From Rhododendron vialii (lineage: Eukaryota; Streptophyta; Magnoliopsida; Ericales; Ericaceae): a stretch of DNA of 64,000 bases. The position numbers and the translations under genes were made by a program. Position 1 is the stretch's first letter; each line of letters starts with the position of its first letter. The stretch lies in assembly GCF_030253575.1 (NCBI RefSeq), contig NC_080566.1, forward strand, positions 10,673,501-10,737,500, read 5' to 3'. This document shows, in pieces, positions 25,291-36,446 of this stretch. The notes beneath the pieces are model-generated. The model was not told where the DNA came from, did no database searches, and was given only the letters and a program-made list of their open reading frames with translations.

Positions 25291-27470
25291 GCTTCTACTT
25301 ATCCCCGTGTCTCTTTACAATTTCAGCACACTTCAGCAACAACTAAGGTATATCAGCAACAAAAAATATCATATTCTAGCACTTTATCTAAGCTAAAAAA
25401 TACTATTTTTTCACTAAACATCCAATCTTTCGAGATTGCAGTATTATCACATCACAACAACAAATATAAGTTGAATAACTATTTGCTTGTGAAAGTATAA
25501 TCAAATAACTAATTTAAATTTGGAGGATACCTAATCTGACCAAGCACTTTCCCCTACTCCAAAAACTGCTCATTTGATGATTCCTTAGTCTCTCAAGATC
25601 AGAGTATCCAACCTTCACATAGACGAGAAAAAAACCAAAGTCTATCCTTTGTATCGTCCAAGTCTCCTTTTCCTCACCCCCATGTCCCCTTTATCCTATT
25701 CTCTTATTTCAATGGAACAATGACAACCAAAAAGTTCAGTCACACATTACAAAATCCCAAGACAAATATCAACTAGTAAGAGTATAATGGAAGTCTGACC
25801 TCCTGGTTACTGTAGAGTTTGAGACTTACACAACCATTATTTCAAGCAAGAGGCACATCAACATTATCGTCTTATGGATCTGCTCGCCGAGAGACAAACC
25901 AAAAAAAACTATAAAGAGAGACAAACCAAAAAAAACTATAGCAGATGAACTCAGCAGAAGCAGAACCAAAGCATATAAGACTTGTGGACAAACTCCTACA
26001 ATATGGTAAGTAAAATCCTATTGCTAAGACGATCAATCTACCAAAACTACGACACAGCCTATTCACCAAAGGCAGCAAATAAGATTGTGGATAGTCATAA
26101 TGTCATTCAAAGAAAAGGTGGGCAGATTATTGTGGAATGCAGCCAGCCCCGCCCCCGTGAAGCTTGAAGTGTCTTTTTAGGCTACAAAGGGAAGTGTCTT
26201 ATGCTACAAATGGTCGTGTTTTAGGCAGCAAATGGTAGTGTTTTTTGTATCCACATGACTCTGGAAAAGCATAACATGTAAAGCGTTAGGCAGTATGAAC
26301 GTTAATCAGTAGATGGAACCATAGAAAACCCACAATAGTCTTCTTGCATTTTCTAGGCAAACAGTTAAGTCCCACTAGATCAAGCATAAGAGTAATGAGG
26401 TTATCAATTGTCATAAAACTCAACAATATGTACACAAAGAAACAAGTTTTTCATGTATTTTGAAATTCATCGTTCATCTTTGGGCACTTTGAGAGGATAG
26501 TCAACTTATTTCCCTAAAATTTTAGCAAACACTAACATCATAAGTCATAACCAAAACAATATAAAGATTAAGCCAAAAAACCAGTTAGCTAGTGAGAAAG
26601 GGCTACAGATATGAAACCAAGAGAGCACAATCAAGAAACCCCAACTAAATAATCGTAATAGAGATAATTGAAATTCTAACGATGGGTACAAGCTTCCCAA
26701 AACTTGAGCTGCAACAAGTTTCTTTCTTTCTTTTTTTCTTTTTTTGGAACTGCGGCAACAAGTTGGCATGAATCTTTTTTCCCCACTACCTTGACTATTT
26801 TCACCACTTAGTGTTCTTAAATCTTTATTCGCTTTGCCCACAACCTTGGAAGAGCTCAGTGTAAGAAATTCACAAACACAGCAGTCATCAAACTTCAATG
26901 GAAATGAAGAAACTACATAATCTAACATGCTATTGTGGCTACCTTTATATTCGTAGCTACTTGTACGTTCATTAGGCTCATCCCTCAGAACATACTCTAG
27001 CTATGCCTGTATATTCGTAGCTACTTGTACGTTTATTTGATTTGATTTTAGCGTACTTTCTAAGTTCCAACTCATGTTACTGATAGTTTCTGAGAACCAT
27101 AACGATAACCGTTTCCTATAGCAATGTCGGTAGCAGAAAACAGAAAGAGGTTTTCAACTTAATAAAAACCACATGATCAAACAGAAAGAGGTTTTCAATT
27201 ATTTGAGACACGCAGGACAGACAACTACCTGATACTTTTGAGAGGAAAAAAGGGTCATTCATGAATTGATAAGTAAAAACCACATGATCCACAGAAATTT
27301 AGTGTGAACTCAACTAGGGCTGAAAGCTGAATGGTAAAAAAAAAAACCTCAAGGTTCAATTCTAGGCAAAGTAGTTGTTGGTTATTGGAATGAATGCAGA
27401 AATATTTTGGGCAATCTCTTGCAATGCTTTTTCTGACCATTCAAAGAGAATAGAATGCAAATGGAATCGT
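25291..27470. other. Interior of the hAT element, no recognised gene
   Basis: AT-rich DNA with short duplications: a unit containing ATTCGTAGCTACTTGTACGT near 26948 and 27012, and GAAAGAGGTTTTCAA near 27144 and 27184. A minus-strand frame at 26545-26928 has an exon-like portion (LSSSKVVGKANKDLRTLSGE) that I cannot assign. It could be a third captured fragment. Confidence 0.4.
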
Positions 27471-27471
27471 C

Positions 27472-27570
27472 ATCTTAATGCTAAATGAATTTAATGAGTG
27501 AACTACATTTCAATAGTAGCATCTTAATGCTAAATGAATTTAATGAGTGAACTACATGGTTTTTATTTAA
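27472..27570. repeat. 49-bp tandem duplication in the hAT element
   Basis: Copies start at 27472 and 27521 with ATCTTAATGCTAAATGAAT. The second copy runs on to ACTACATGG before diverging. Confidence 0.85.
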
Positions 27571-27780
27571 CTCGTTGATTACATTAAGCACATGTGCCAT
27601 TTGAGACTTGAACTAAATAGTTTCTTCACTTATCTAATCTTATTTGTGCGACTCCTTTTCCCACTCCTCTTACACGTCCACACCTCTCGGGGTTTCCTTC
27701 ATTTTCTCTTTCTGAATGCTATAAATTTAGCCCTACAACAACATTCCTAAAAAAGTGTTGTAATCTAATGCTATTAAAAC

Positions 27781-28939
27781 TCACACTTCGCTTTGCCAAA
27801 AACTAGGGTTGTGTCTGTGGCTTATTCATTTCAGACTAAAAGGAGACACACACACACACCCCACACTGCCACACTGTCCAAAACGCATGCAGGCATCATC
27901 CACTTCAGTTAAGTGAAGCTAAACAGACCACAAGACATGCAATCAAATAAATAGCTAACAGACTAACAAACTAACAGGCTGGAGGGGCTAGGCCGCCACC
28001 TCAACTCAGCAAACAGAATATGCGAGGGGTTATGCCACCACCTCAGCTAAGAAATGCAATCAAATAAAAGTAACTATACTAACTAAAAATAACTCAATAT
28101 TTAGCCTGGCTTCGTTACACCTCAGGTTAGCATAAAAACAGGTTAGAGGTATCCACCAAGCTAAATACGAGCTACTAACACATAAACTACTAGAGTCTAG
28201 AGATTGAAAATGCTCCAATCCTTACTATTTCACATATTTACTTTTGGTATTCAAACAGATCAAACTGCATATGTTGTATGCACTATTTCCAATACATAAG
28301 CAGACTAAGCAGTAAGCACCATTTACTTTAATTGAGGGAATCATAAAACAACTATGGATACAAAAATAAGTAAGAAAATCCACCTTCAACATTTTGTTGG
28401 TATTAATTTGCTTCAGCCTTCACGTGGTTTGGTTCTTGGCGTCTATGGTCTACAATGTCCTACAAAATAAGAACCAGCAGCAGCAGCAGCAGAAAACAGG
28501 TATATAAAAGCCAAATGAACAAGGAAATTGAATAAGAAAATTAAATTCTGCTCAGATATTAGTTCCTTTTATCATCATAGCAGAAAAGTGAAATGGATGC
28601 AACGTTAAGTTGCCATTATGGCCTTCATAAGTTGCAACACCACTTCATAGTTCATAACAACACAACTACGGCTCAGACATTAGTGTTTTTTTATCATCAT
28701 AGCCAGAAACTGAAACGGATGCGGCAACGTTAAGTTGCCTTAAAGGCCTTCATAAGTTGCAACACAATCACACTTCGCTTTGCCAAAAACTGGGGTTATG
28801 TCTGTGGCTTATTCATTTCAGACTAAAAGGAGACACACACACACACCCCACACTGCCACACTGTCCACACACACCACAATGAATGCAGGCAACATCCACT
28901 TCAGTTAAGTGAAGCTAAACAGACCACAAGGCATGCAAC
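27781..28939. repeat. Long direct repeats downstream of the transposase
   Basis: A unit of about 165 bp (27781-27942, containing TCACACTTCGCTTTGCC, a CA run and GTTAAGTGAAGC) recurs at 28769-28939. A second unit of about 70 bp, with GCCTTCATAAGTTGC, occurs three times (near 28575, 28690 and 28985). These lie just 3' of the transposase frame and may be structured 3' or subterminal sequence of the element. Confidence 0.8.
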
Positions 28940-29174
28940 ATAACTTAGGGCCTTAGGCTCAGCATGTTAGTTAACAAAATACATCATAGCCAAAAACTGA
29001 AGCGGGGGCAACATCATGTTGCCATTTAAGGCCTTCATAAGTTGCCACAATATCCACTTCAGCCCACTTACTGAAATGAATAAGCCATACACAATGCTGA
29101 AAAGAATAAGCCACAGACACAACCCCAACAGAAAAAATGAATAATAGATTCAAACCAAATGACAGTAAGTCCCC

Positions 29175-31271
29175 CTAATCACTGTCTATATCAGAATCTG
29201 CAAAATAGCCTCTGAATTCATCTTTAGCCGAGCGTTTTTGAATTCCAAGGCGTGCATCCTCCCAATCTTTCAAACATATGAGACAATCCAAAATGTCTGG
29301 AGCAAGTCTGCTCCTCCTCTCATCCAACACTCTTTTACCTGCACTAAAAGCAGATTCGGATGCCATTGTAGACACAGGAGGGGTTAGTAGATCACGTGCC
29401 ATGATTGAAAGAATAGGATATTTATCTTCATTTTTTTTCCACCAAGCTAAGACATCAAAATCACGCCTGTCATTCACGTTAATAGATTCTAGGTCTAAAT
29501 ATTTCTCAAGTTCAATGCGTGAAGTTCCAGTGCTACTTCCTATTCCTAAATTTGAACTAACAAAATCCCAAAATTCATCATTGGTACTTGTAGAAGATGT
29601 TAAAGGAGCAGCAGTACATGAAGCATTAGAACGAAACTTAGATTCATATTTGGCATACATGATAGTCAGTAAATCATTCACATTAGCAGAAGAAGGTAAA
29701 GCGGTAATCCCCAAATTCGTACCAATCTCTCTTAAGAGCAAGCTAACACCTTGTAACTTCATCCTAGGGTCCATTACTGCAGCTAACATAAATATTGGTG
29801 GCATTTTCTCATAATATTTTCTGAATTTTCCTTCCATATCTATACAAGCATGTGCAAAATTTGGATGTTCCCTATGTTTACGAAAATTGACACTGATATT
29901 GAAAAGATGATGAAGCACAATACAAGAAGTAGGATAACGAACACCCGAACAAGCTACGGTAGCAGCATAAAACACTTTCAAAAATTTCATGAACTCAAAA
30001 CCAATTTCCCAATCAGCTATAGTTAAAGGATTACCACGACACGGTCGATACCTCTGATTAACATAAGCAGATATTGCATCACTATATTTTTGACAAGACT
30101 TTAACATAAGGTAGGTCGAATTCCAACGATTTTGAACATCAGAGTTCATATTTTTTGGTTTAAGATTGTAAAGTGATGTGCACAATTTATCAAATTCTTG
30201 TTGCCTAGATGGGGAAGTAGCAATAAAAAGCACAGCATCTCTAATTTTTTTAATCTGTGGTGCTATATGTTTCAAACCGTCTTGCACAACTAAATTAATA
30301 ACATGACATACACATCGCAAATGCAATAATTCACCAAAATAAGGAGTCATCAAATTTCTTATAAACAATGGAAGTGTAGCACTATTAGCACTATGGTTGT
30401 CAAAAGTAATGCTATAAACTCTATCAACAACTTCAAAATCCCTAAAAACACCCATAATACTTTCATAAATCTGTTCAGCATCATGAGGAAACTCCACTAA
30501 ACGGAAAGCAATAATTTTTTTTTGCAAAGTCCAACTAGAGTCTATATAATGAGCAGTCACACAAATATAACCACGATTATTTATACCAGACCACATATCA
30601 GAAGTAAAACCTATAGCACCAACAATTGCAAGTTCACTAATCAAATCTTTTTTAACTTCACTATAAGCTTTCTTCGTATCACTACGGGTTGAATTTCTAG
30701 AAACTTTAGCAAATGAAGGATTCAGACAATTTTTGACAAAATTTTCAAATCTAATATCATCACCAAAAGTAAATGGTTGTTCTGCTGCAGCTACATAAAG
30801 GGCCAGTCCATGTCTCATTTTTTCCTTTGAATAAACAAAATTACTACTATCAGATGCATCACCAATTTTATCAGCATGTTTACTTCTTAGATGTCTACCA
30901 TGTGGCCCTACATCATTATTACTTTTGCATTTATAATTTATGTCACAATAATGGCATACAGCCCTAGCTCCTATGTCTACACCATTTTCATTTTTGAAGT
31001 TTTCATTTATAGAGAAATGATTCCATACCCATGAGTGGCGTCGTGACCTTTTTGAACCACTAAGGCCTGAATTTGCAGCTGCATGAGTAGAATCTGTCGG
31101 AGTAGCAGTGGAACCTAGAGGGCCTGTTCCACTTGGACCACTTCCACCACCAACAATGTTTGAAGCAGCCTTCTCACCTACAGAACCCATACGCTGTGGT
31201 CCAATAGGGTTTCGTGGTAGTTCTTCAGAACCTAAGTGGGAGTCACGATCCTCCCCATTTTCAACATCCAT
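29175..31271 (-). CDS. hAT transposase (BED zinc finger, Ac/RICESLEEPER-like), 698 residues
   Basis: A single uninterrupted intronless frame. Residues 79-133 form a BED zinc finger (SWVWNHF, then C106-x2-C109, then H127-x4-H132), the DNA-binding part. The RNase H-like core carries TSDMW (first Asp) and SITFDNHSAN (second Asp). The LRCVCHVINLVVQDGL motif is typical of Ac-type proteins. The C-terminal hAT dimerisation domain (about 585-665) includes LDLE, then DVLAWWK, then MASESAFSAG, then RSRLAPD. These enzymes cut the element ends and catalyse cut-and-paste transposition with 8-bp target duplications, matching those flanking this element. Length is usual for the family and no stop or frameshift is seen, so it may be active. 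A domesticated host gene is less likely, given the intact terminal repeats. Confidence 0.93.
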   Translation of the reverse strand: MDVENGEDRDSHLGSEELPRNPIGPQRMGSVGEKAASNIVGGGSGPSGTGPLGSTATPTDSTHAAANSGLSGSKRSRRHSWVWNHFSINENFKNENGVDIGARAVCHYCDINYKCKSNNDVGPHGRHLRSKHADKIGDASDSSNFVYSKEKMRHGLALYVAAAEQPFTFGDDIRFENFVKNCLNPSFAKVSRNSTRSDTKKAYSEVKKDLISELAIVGAIGFTSDMWSGINNRGYICVTAHYIDSSWTLQKKIIAFRLVEFPHDAEQIYESIMGVFRDFEVVDRVYSITFDNHSANSATLPLFIRNLMTPYFGELLHLRCVCHVINLVVQDGLKHIAPQIKKIRDAVLFIATSPSRQQEFDKLCTSLYNLKPKNMNSDVQNRWNSTYLMLKSCQKYSDAISAYVNQRYRPCRGNPLTIADWEIGFEFMKFLKVFYAATVACSGVRYPTSCIVLHHLFNISVNFRKHREHPNFAHACIDMEGKFRKYYEKMPPIFMLAAVMDPRMKLQGVSLLLREIGTNLGITALPSSANVNDLLTIMYAKYESKFRSNASCTAAPLTSSTSTNDEFWDFVSSNLGIGSSTGTSRIELEKYLDLESINVNDRRDFDVLAWWKKNEDKYPILSIMARDLLTPPVSTMASESAFSAGKRVLDERRSRLAPDILDCLICLKDWEDARLGIQKRSAKDEFRGYFADSDIDSD

Positions 31272-31579
31272 CTACAAAAAAAACAATATAACAGGGGTTA
31301 TTGGGAAACACGAAAGCCCTAATTTTGTAACCCCAAATGCAATATTCAAGTAATGCAAAAATAAACTAATCCATATCAAGTATGAAGTATCAACAGACAA
31401 CGGTGCATATCTATAACAAAATCATCAGATCTGGTCAATTCTAGAATATACAAAATATCAACAGTGCATCTGTGCATGTGTGTACTAATATACGAAATTA
31501 GTGCAGGTGTGTCCCGTGTCCGTGTGTGTACAAAATCAGTTTCGACAAATTTGTCGAAAATATACTAATATACGAAATT

Positions 31580-32035
31580 ACTTAAGGTAGTAACAAAAGT
31601 GAAAAACCCTAATTTCTTGTTACTAATTTCAGAAATTAGCAACAAAAACCCTAATTACGTAACCCTAATTTCAGAAATTAGTAACAAAAGTGAAAAGCCC
31701 TAATTTGTTGTTACTAATTTCAGAAATTAGAAACAAAAACCCTAATTTCGTAAAAAAAGTGAAAAGTCCTAATTTTTTTTTACTAATTTCAGAAATTAGC
31801 AACAAAAACCCTAATTTCGTAACCCTAATTTCAGAAATTCGTAACAAAAGTGAAAAGCCCTAATTTCTTGTTACTAATTTCAGAAATTAGCAATAAAAGC
31901 CCTAATTTCGTAACCCTAATTTCAAAAATTAGTAACAATTAACAAGAGCCCTAATTTCATAACCCTAATTTCAGAAATTAGTAACAATTAACAAAAACCC
32001 TAATTTCAAAAACCAGGCTAAAACCCTATTTTCAG
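31580..32035 (-). repeat. Tandem CCCTAATTTC array in the transposase leader
   Basis: At least a dozen degenerate copies of CCCTAATTTC occur, alternating with CAGAAATTAG(T/C)AACAA, in units of roughly 40-65 bp. Many sites read AACCCTAATTTC, superficially telomere-like, but the period and spacers differ from TTTAGGG. The array lies upstream of the transposase start, within its probable 5' leader. Confidence 0.85.
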
Positions 32036-32620
32036 AAACTCTATTTACAGACTACAGTAGATAAGTGGGGACTAAAGAGGGAAGTGAGAGAGGTACCTGT
32101 GCAGCTGTGCTCAGAGAGATACGGTGACTGGAGTGAGTCGGTGAGCTCGGTACCTGAGCCTGAGGTGATGAGAGAGTTGGAGTGACAAACGTTGAGAGAC
32201 TGATGGTCACCGTCGCACCGACTCACCCTTTGAGATTTGCGAGTTGTGTCGCCAGAAAGTCGAAAACGGAGAGAAAGAGAGAGCTGTCAGGTGACCGTGG
32301 TCCGTGAGCAGCGAGACAGAGAGAGAGTGTGTGTATGTGAGTCTGAGTCTCTGAGAGAGTGAGAGAGTGAGAGACAGAGAGAGCCAGAAAGGTGAATCAC
32401 TCGGTGAATGGATCCAAAGAAATAAGGAGGCGTGTTTCCAGAATCCGAACGTTGCTCTGCACTGCTCGTGAGAGGACAGAGAGATGTTGAGAGTCTTGAG
32501 ACTTGAGACTTGAGAGAGACAAAGAGACGTTGAGATGAGAACTTGAGAGTTGAGAGGAGTCTGAGAGAGTGAGAGATCGGAGAATGACTGAATGAGATGT
32601 CTGCTAGGGCAGCATCTCAT

Positions 32621-32630
32621 TCCTTTTATA
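32621..32630 (-). promoter_or_regulatory. Candidate TATA box for the hAT transposase
   Basis: The minus strand reads TATAAAAGGA about 1.35 kb before the transposase ATG. The downstream leader is GA/CT-rich and then passes through the tandem array, so a leader intron is likely. No other strong TATA motif is closer in the expected direction. Confidence 0.4.
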
Positions 32631-32695
32631 TGATGTGTGTGATCATGTGCATACAATACACCATAATCCATATGCTCCAACATATCGAAAATTCT

Positions 32696-33505
32696 CGTAG
32701 AGTCCTATAATGCATCACTCAAGGGCCGCTTGAGCTGTTTATTGAAAATCCAAACTGTCTACTTTTTATGTGAGAGTGACTATATCATTCATGCAAAAAA
32801 TGAAGAAAATTGGCTATCGTTATATACTACATCGCACATGACAAAAAATTCCTATTAATGAATCTATGTTCCGATGAAAGGGCTTCCAAAACCCGATAGA
32901 CCCGAATTTCTGGGAGAGTGATTAAAACACCAATAACAATGAAATGAACGGTATGGATCGTCATACTTGTGTCGCAATCGTGTGGCTAGCGTACATTGGA
33001 CTATAGCGGAATACATTGGTTTAGAACTAGATAAGTTAGATGTATAGATTTAAATGGTAGCTGCAGACTTATTATTTCAAATATTCGATCTAAACCGTTA
33101 CGATTTAAGATTTTATCAAATTTTTCATCCTCCCCAAAATAGGTGATAATCGGATATCGGAGGCCATGTGATCATAACACATTCGGTGCTTCCAACGACG
33201 TAAAAGTCCTATAATGCACCACTTTAGGGCCGCCCGAGTTGTTTTTTGAAAATCAGAACTGTTTACCTTTTACGTGGGACTATTTATATCATTTGTGCAA
33301 AAAATAAAGTAAATTGGTTATCGTTATATACTCGATCGCACATAAAAAAAATCCCCTATCAATAAATCTACGTCCCGATAAAAGGGTTTCAAAAACCCGA
33401 TAGACCCGAAAATGTGCGAGAGCGATTAAAACACCAAAAACAACGAAATGAACGGTATGGATCGTCATACTTGTATTGCAATCATGTGGCTAGCGACCTA
33501 GCGTA
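32696..33505. repeat. Duplicated unit of about 300 bp in the hAT right arm
   Basis: The segment at about 32700-32995 recurs at about 33205-33500, sharing AGTCCTATAATGC, then GTTATATACT, AACCCGATAGACCCGAA and GAACGGTATGGATCGTCATA. Similarity is high but clearly diverged. It is non-coding, and its role is unknown. Confidence 0.85.
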
Positions 33506-33967
33506 CAAGAGGCCGTTTTTTAAAAATAGAATTATATAATATTAATATAATTGTTTGGATAAGTTTTCTTTTTAATTTAATTTTTAACTTTTAATATGTA
33601 GTTCACAGGAAAAAAAAATACTTTTGACTATATAAAAGCATAATATTTACTTCGAACTCAACAAAATTTGATAAAAGTTGTTTAAAACAATTAATTCTCT
33701 TATTATTAAAAATAACATTCTTACAATTAAAGTTCATTAGTACAAAAAAAACACAATGTATGAGCGATACCGATACGTTTGATTCATTTTTTTTTCTAAT
33801 GGTATAAATCGTTTTAATAATTTATTTTAGTTAAATTATGAAACTAAAAGTTTAATCTCTTAACCTCATATTAGACACATATTGACATACATTGATTTTT
33901 ATTGTTAAAAATATAGAGCCTCATTTTTAAAATTCGCTTTATGCCTCGAAAATCTCAAGATCGGCCC

Positions 33968-34700
33968 TGCGTGCCCGTGCCCGTGTCGTGCTGTGCCGTG
34001 ATTCGTGCTCCATCCCACTTCCGTGCCGTGCCCGTCTAAGACCGTGTCGTGCCGTCCCGTGCCAAGCCAACTTCCGTATCATGCCCGTGTCATTTCCCCT
34101 CACTTCCGTGCCCGAACCGTGCCACGTGCCCGTGCCGTGCCCTGTGTCTGGCTAGAACCGTGTCGTGCCGTGTCGTGACTCGTGCCCTATCCCACTTCCG
34201 TGCCGTGCCTGTCTAAGACCGTGCCGTGCCGTGCCAAGTCAACTTTCCGTGCCCGTGCCGTGTCGCGTGCCCGTGCCGTGCCGTGCCGTGCCGTGCCAAG
34301 TCAACTTTTCGTGCCCGTGCCGTGTCGCGTGCTCGTGCCGTGCCGTGCCGTGCCAAGTCAACTTTCCGTGTCCGTGCCGTGTCGCGTGCCCGTGCCGTGC
34401 CGTGCCGTGCCGTGCTGTGCTAGAACCGTGTCGTGCCATGTCGTGACTCGTGCCCCATCCCACTTCTGTGCCGTGCCAGTGCCGTGCTCGTCTAAGACCG
34501 TGTCGTGCCGTGCCGTGCCAAGTCAACTTCCGTGCCGTGCCCGTGTCGTTCCTGCTCACTTCCGTGCCCGTGCCGTGCCGCGTGCCGACTAAGACCGTGC
34601 CGTTCCCGTGTCGTGCCAGGATTATTCCATGCCCGTGCCCGTGCCGTGCCGCCTTCAAACGTGCCGTGCCGTGCCGTGCCCGTGCCGACCCGGCCCATAT
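33968..34700 (+). repeat. Right subterminal CGTGCC array of the hAT element
   Basis: Dense CGTGCC words, mostly as CGTGCCGTGCC and CGTGCCCGTGCC. A larger phrase (CCAAGTCAACTTTCCGTG with neighbours) repeats at about 34233, 34296 and 34354, and an AGAACCGTGTCGTGCC phrase recurs. The word orientation matches the left array on the same strand, so the arrays are direct, not inverted, relative to each other. Arg/Ala/Val/Pro/Cys-rich frames here are repeat artefacts. Confidence 0.9.
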
Positions 34701-34901
34701 TACACCTCTAGGAGCACACCATTTATTACTCTATTAAGCTATTATTAACCATATGAACAATAAACACAATACAGAGCTGAGATTAAAACCACTCCACCCC
34801 TAAAAACGTCTGCTCCCCCTTCTCCTCCCCTCTCACGTTCTGCTTCTGCCTGCCCCCCACCCCGTCCACTCCGACCGACGGGCCCCAACCACCGACGATC
34901 C

Positions 34902-34955
<54 letters not shown>

Positions 34956-34969
34956 GAAAGGTTGAAGAA

Positions 34970-35052
34970 ATGGAAGGGAAGGTCCAAGCACGGTCAAATT
35001 GCGAAAATCGAACCCACCACCGAAGCTCCATTGCCAAGGTCTCTCCTCCTCC

Positions 35053-35101
<49 letters not shown>

Positions 35102-36248
35102 ATTGAGCCCTAGATTCTCCATCTTAGGGTTCCAAAATTTGGGAACCCCCAAAAATTAGGGTTTGTCATACACTACGAAATTGGGAATTTTTTGCGGTCA
35201 GTTTAATTGGCTAAATTAGATGAGTTGATTGTAAAAATCACTTGTACAAGAAAGCTGAGTAATGAGAAAGGGGGCAGGAAACCCTTCTGGGGTTCTTCTG
35301 ATTTTCTTAGACTTTTTTTTTCTTCTGAAAATTAGATCTGCCCTACTTTGAATTTATATGGCAGCCACGACCTATAGACATTTTGTGAGGAGCAATTTCT
35401 TATTTATTCGCATAAACTACTTGTTATTACTTTGAAATGGCCCTATCCTAAGACCTAAGTTATTGTCATTATTCTAGGCAGAAAAAATAGAAGAATATGC
35501 ACGCATCTTAATATCTTTCATAAACTCTCTTTCGCACATTATGTCACTGATAACATGAAAATCAAGTCGAGGGTATATAGTCATTTTACTCCAATTATTG
35601 ACAACTTTAGTGATTTGCAGCTCTGTTTAGAGGGGTGTGGCATTGCACAACAAAGATCATGACTACGGCCAATAAATAGTAAAGAGAAGGTGAAGTAACT
35701 GCAGCAAGCGAAGAAGTTGTTCGGATTAAAAAAAAAAGAAAAGCGAAGAGGCTGTTTGAAGATGCTGCTAGCAAAAGAGGACATCAATTCATATGAGGAC
35801 AATTTGCACATGCAACTCTTCAAAAATGAATTATCTCAATCCATCTGGTGCGCTTATGTAATGTACTCTTGGATGTAACAAATAAGAGATCAACAGAAAA
35901 TGAATTATCTCAATTGTTGTCTAGATATCATATGGCTGTATAATGTATCTATGTTAGAGCTATGTAATGGAAGTTTACTGGAAGTTTTTTTCTCTTTTCC
36001 GAAGCCATGTATCAATAGTATGGTTTCTTCTCTTTTCTATGGACTTTAAGGTGATGTTAGCATTAGTAGTGTCATGCTACCATTAGTAATGAATGAGTGA
36101 AATATATAGATGCCCCTTTTGAATTATTGTTTGGCTTGTCACTGTTCCAATGGTGTTTGTGGATCCAGATTTTTGCTGATGTGGTTCCTGTTGTTATTTG
36201 TTGTTATTTTGTTGTACTAACTGAGACGCGAGACGTCAGGTTAGGTCC
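34970..36248 (+). other. MULE left interior, possible leader exon, no recognised gene
   Basis: Just inside the left inverted repeat an ATG at 34970 opens MEGKVQARSN..., continuing into a second CT microsatellite and stopping. It may be a leader exon of a second MULE transcript or of captured host DNA. The 35600-36060 stretch looks like a 3' UTR. Nothing here was identified. Confidence 0.35.
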
Positions 36249-36446
36249 AAAAACAGGGGATATTTTGCTGAAATTTTTCCAAAACCTACCTTTGTGAACG
36301 GACACGACACAAGGACACTAATAACTAAATATGTTGATTTTTCTAACAAAAACAGGGGATATTTTGCTGAAAATTTTCCAAAACCTACCTTTGTGAACGG
36401 ACACGACACAAGGACACTAATAACTAAATATGTTGATTTTTCTAAC
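36249..36446. repeat. 99-bp tandem duplication inside the MULE
   Basis: Copies 36249-36347 and 36348-36446 are nearly identical (AAAAACAGGGGATATTTTGC...TTCTAAC), differing at only about one base. They lie downstream of the transposase. Confidence 0.9.

Larger units (their letters stand above)
23128..34710 (-). mobile_element. Complete hAT (Ac/Tam3) transposon, 11.6 kb, with captured gene fragments
   Basis: The left terminus TAGAGGTGTCAAA begins at 23128 and the right terminus TACACCTCTA ends at 34710, giving a perfect 9-bp terminal inverted repeat (TAGAGGTGT). The flanks are an exact 8-bp target duplication, GGAGCACA (23120-23127 and 34711-34718), the length expected for hAT. Inside, left to right: a GTGCC/CGTGCC-rich array, an RPN2 exon (minus), an eIF4G fragment (plus), AT-rich DNA with several direct repeats, the BED/hAT transposase on the minus strand, its leader with a tandem array, a duplicated unit of about 300 bp, and a second GTGCC-rich array. 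The intact target duplication and uninterrupted transposase frame suggest a fairly young, possibly autonomous copy. Non-host DNA nested inside was not identified but cannot be ruled out. Confidence 0.93.

Noticed and set aside
29278-29814. 178-codon plus-strand frame
   Set aside because: It lies entirely antisense within the hAT transposase and has no recognisable motifs.
31580-32035. Interstitial telomere repeat
   Set aside because: The word CCCTAATTTC resembles plant telomere sequence but the spacing and spacer differ, and there are no consecutive CCCTAAA units.
34165-34737. Arg/Ala/Val/Cys-rich frames of up to 139 codons
   Set aside because: Same cause: open reading of the right GTGCC array, with no domain and no splice context.
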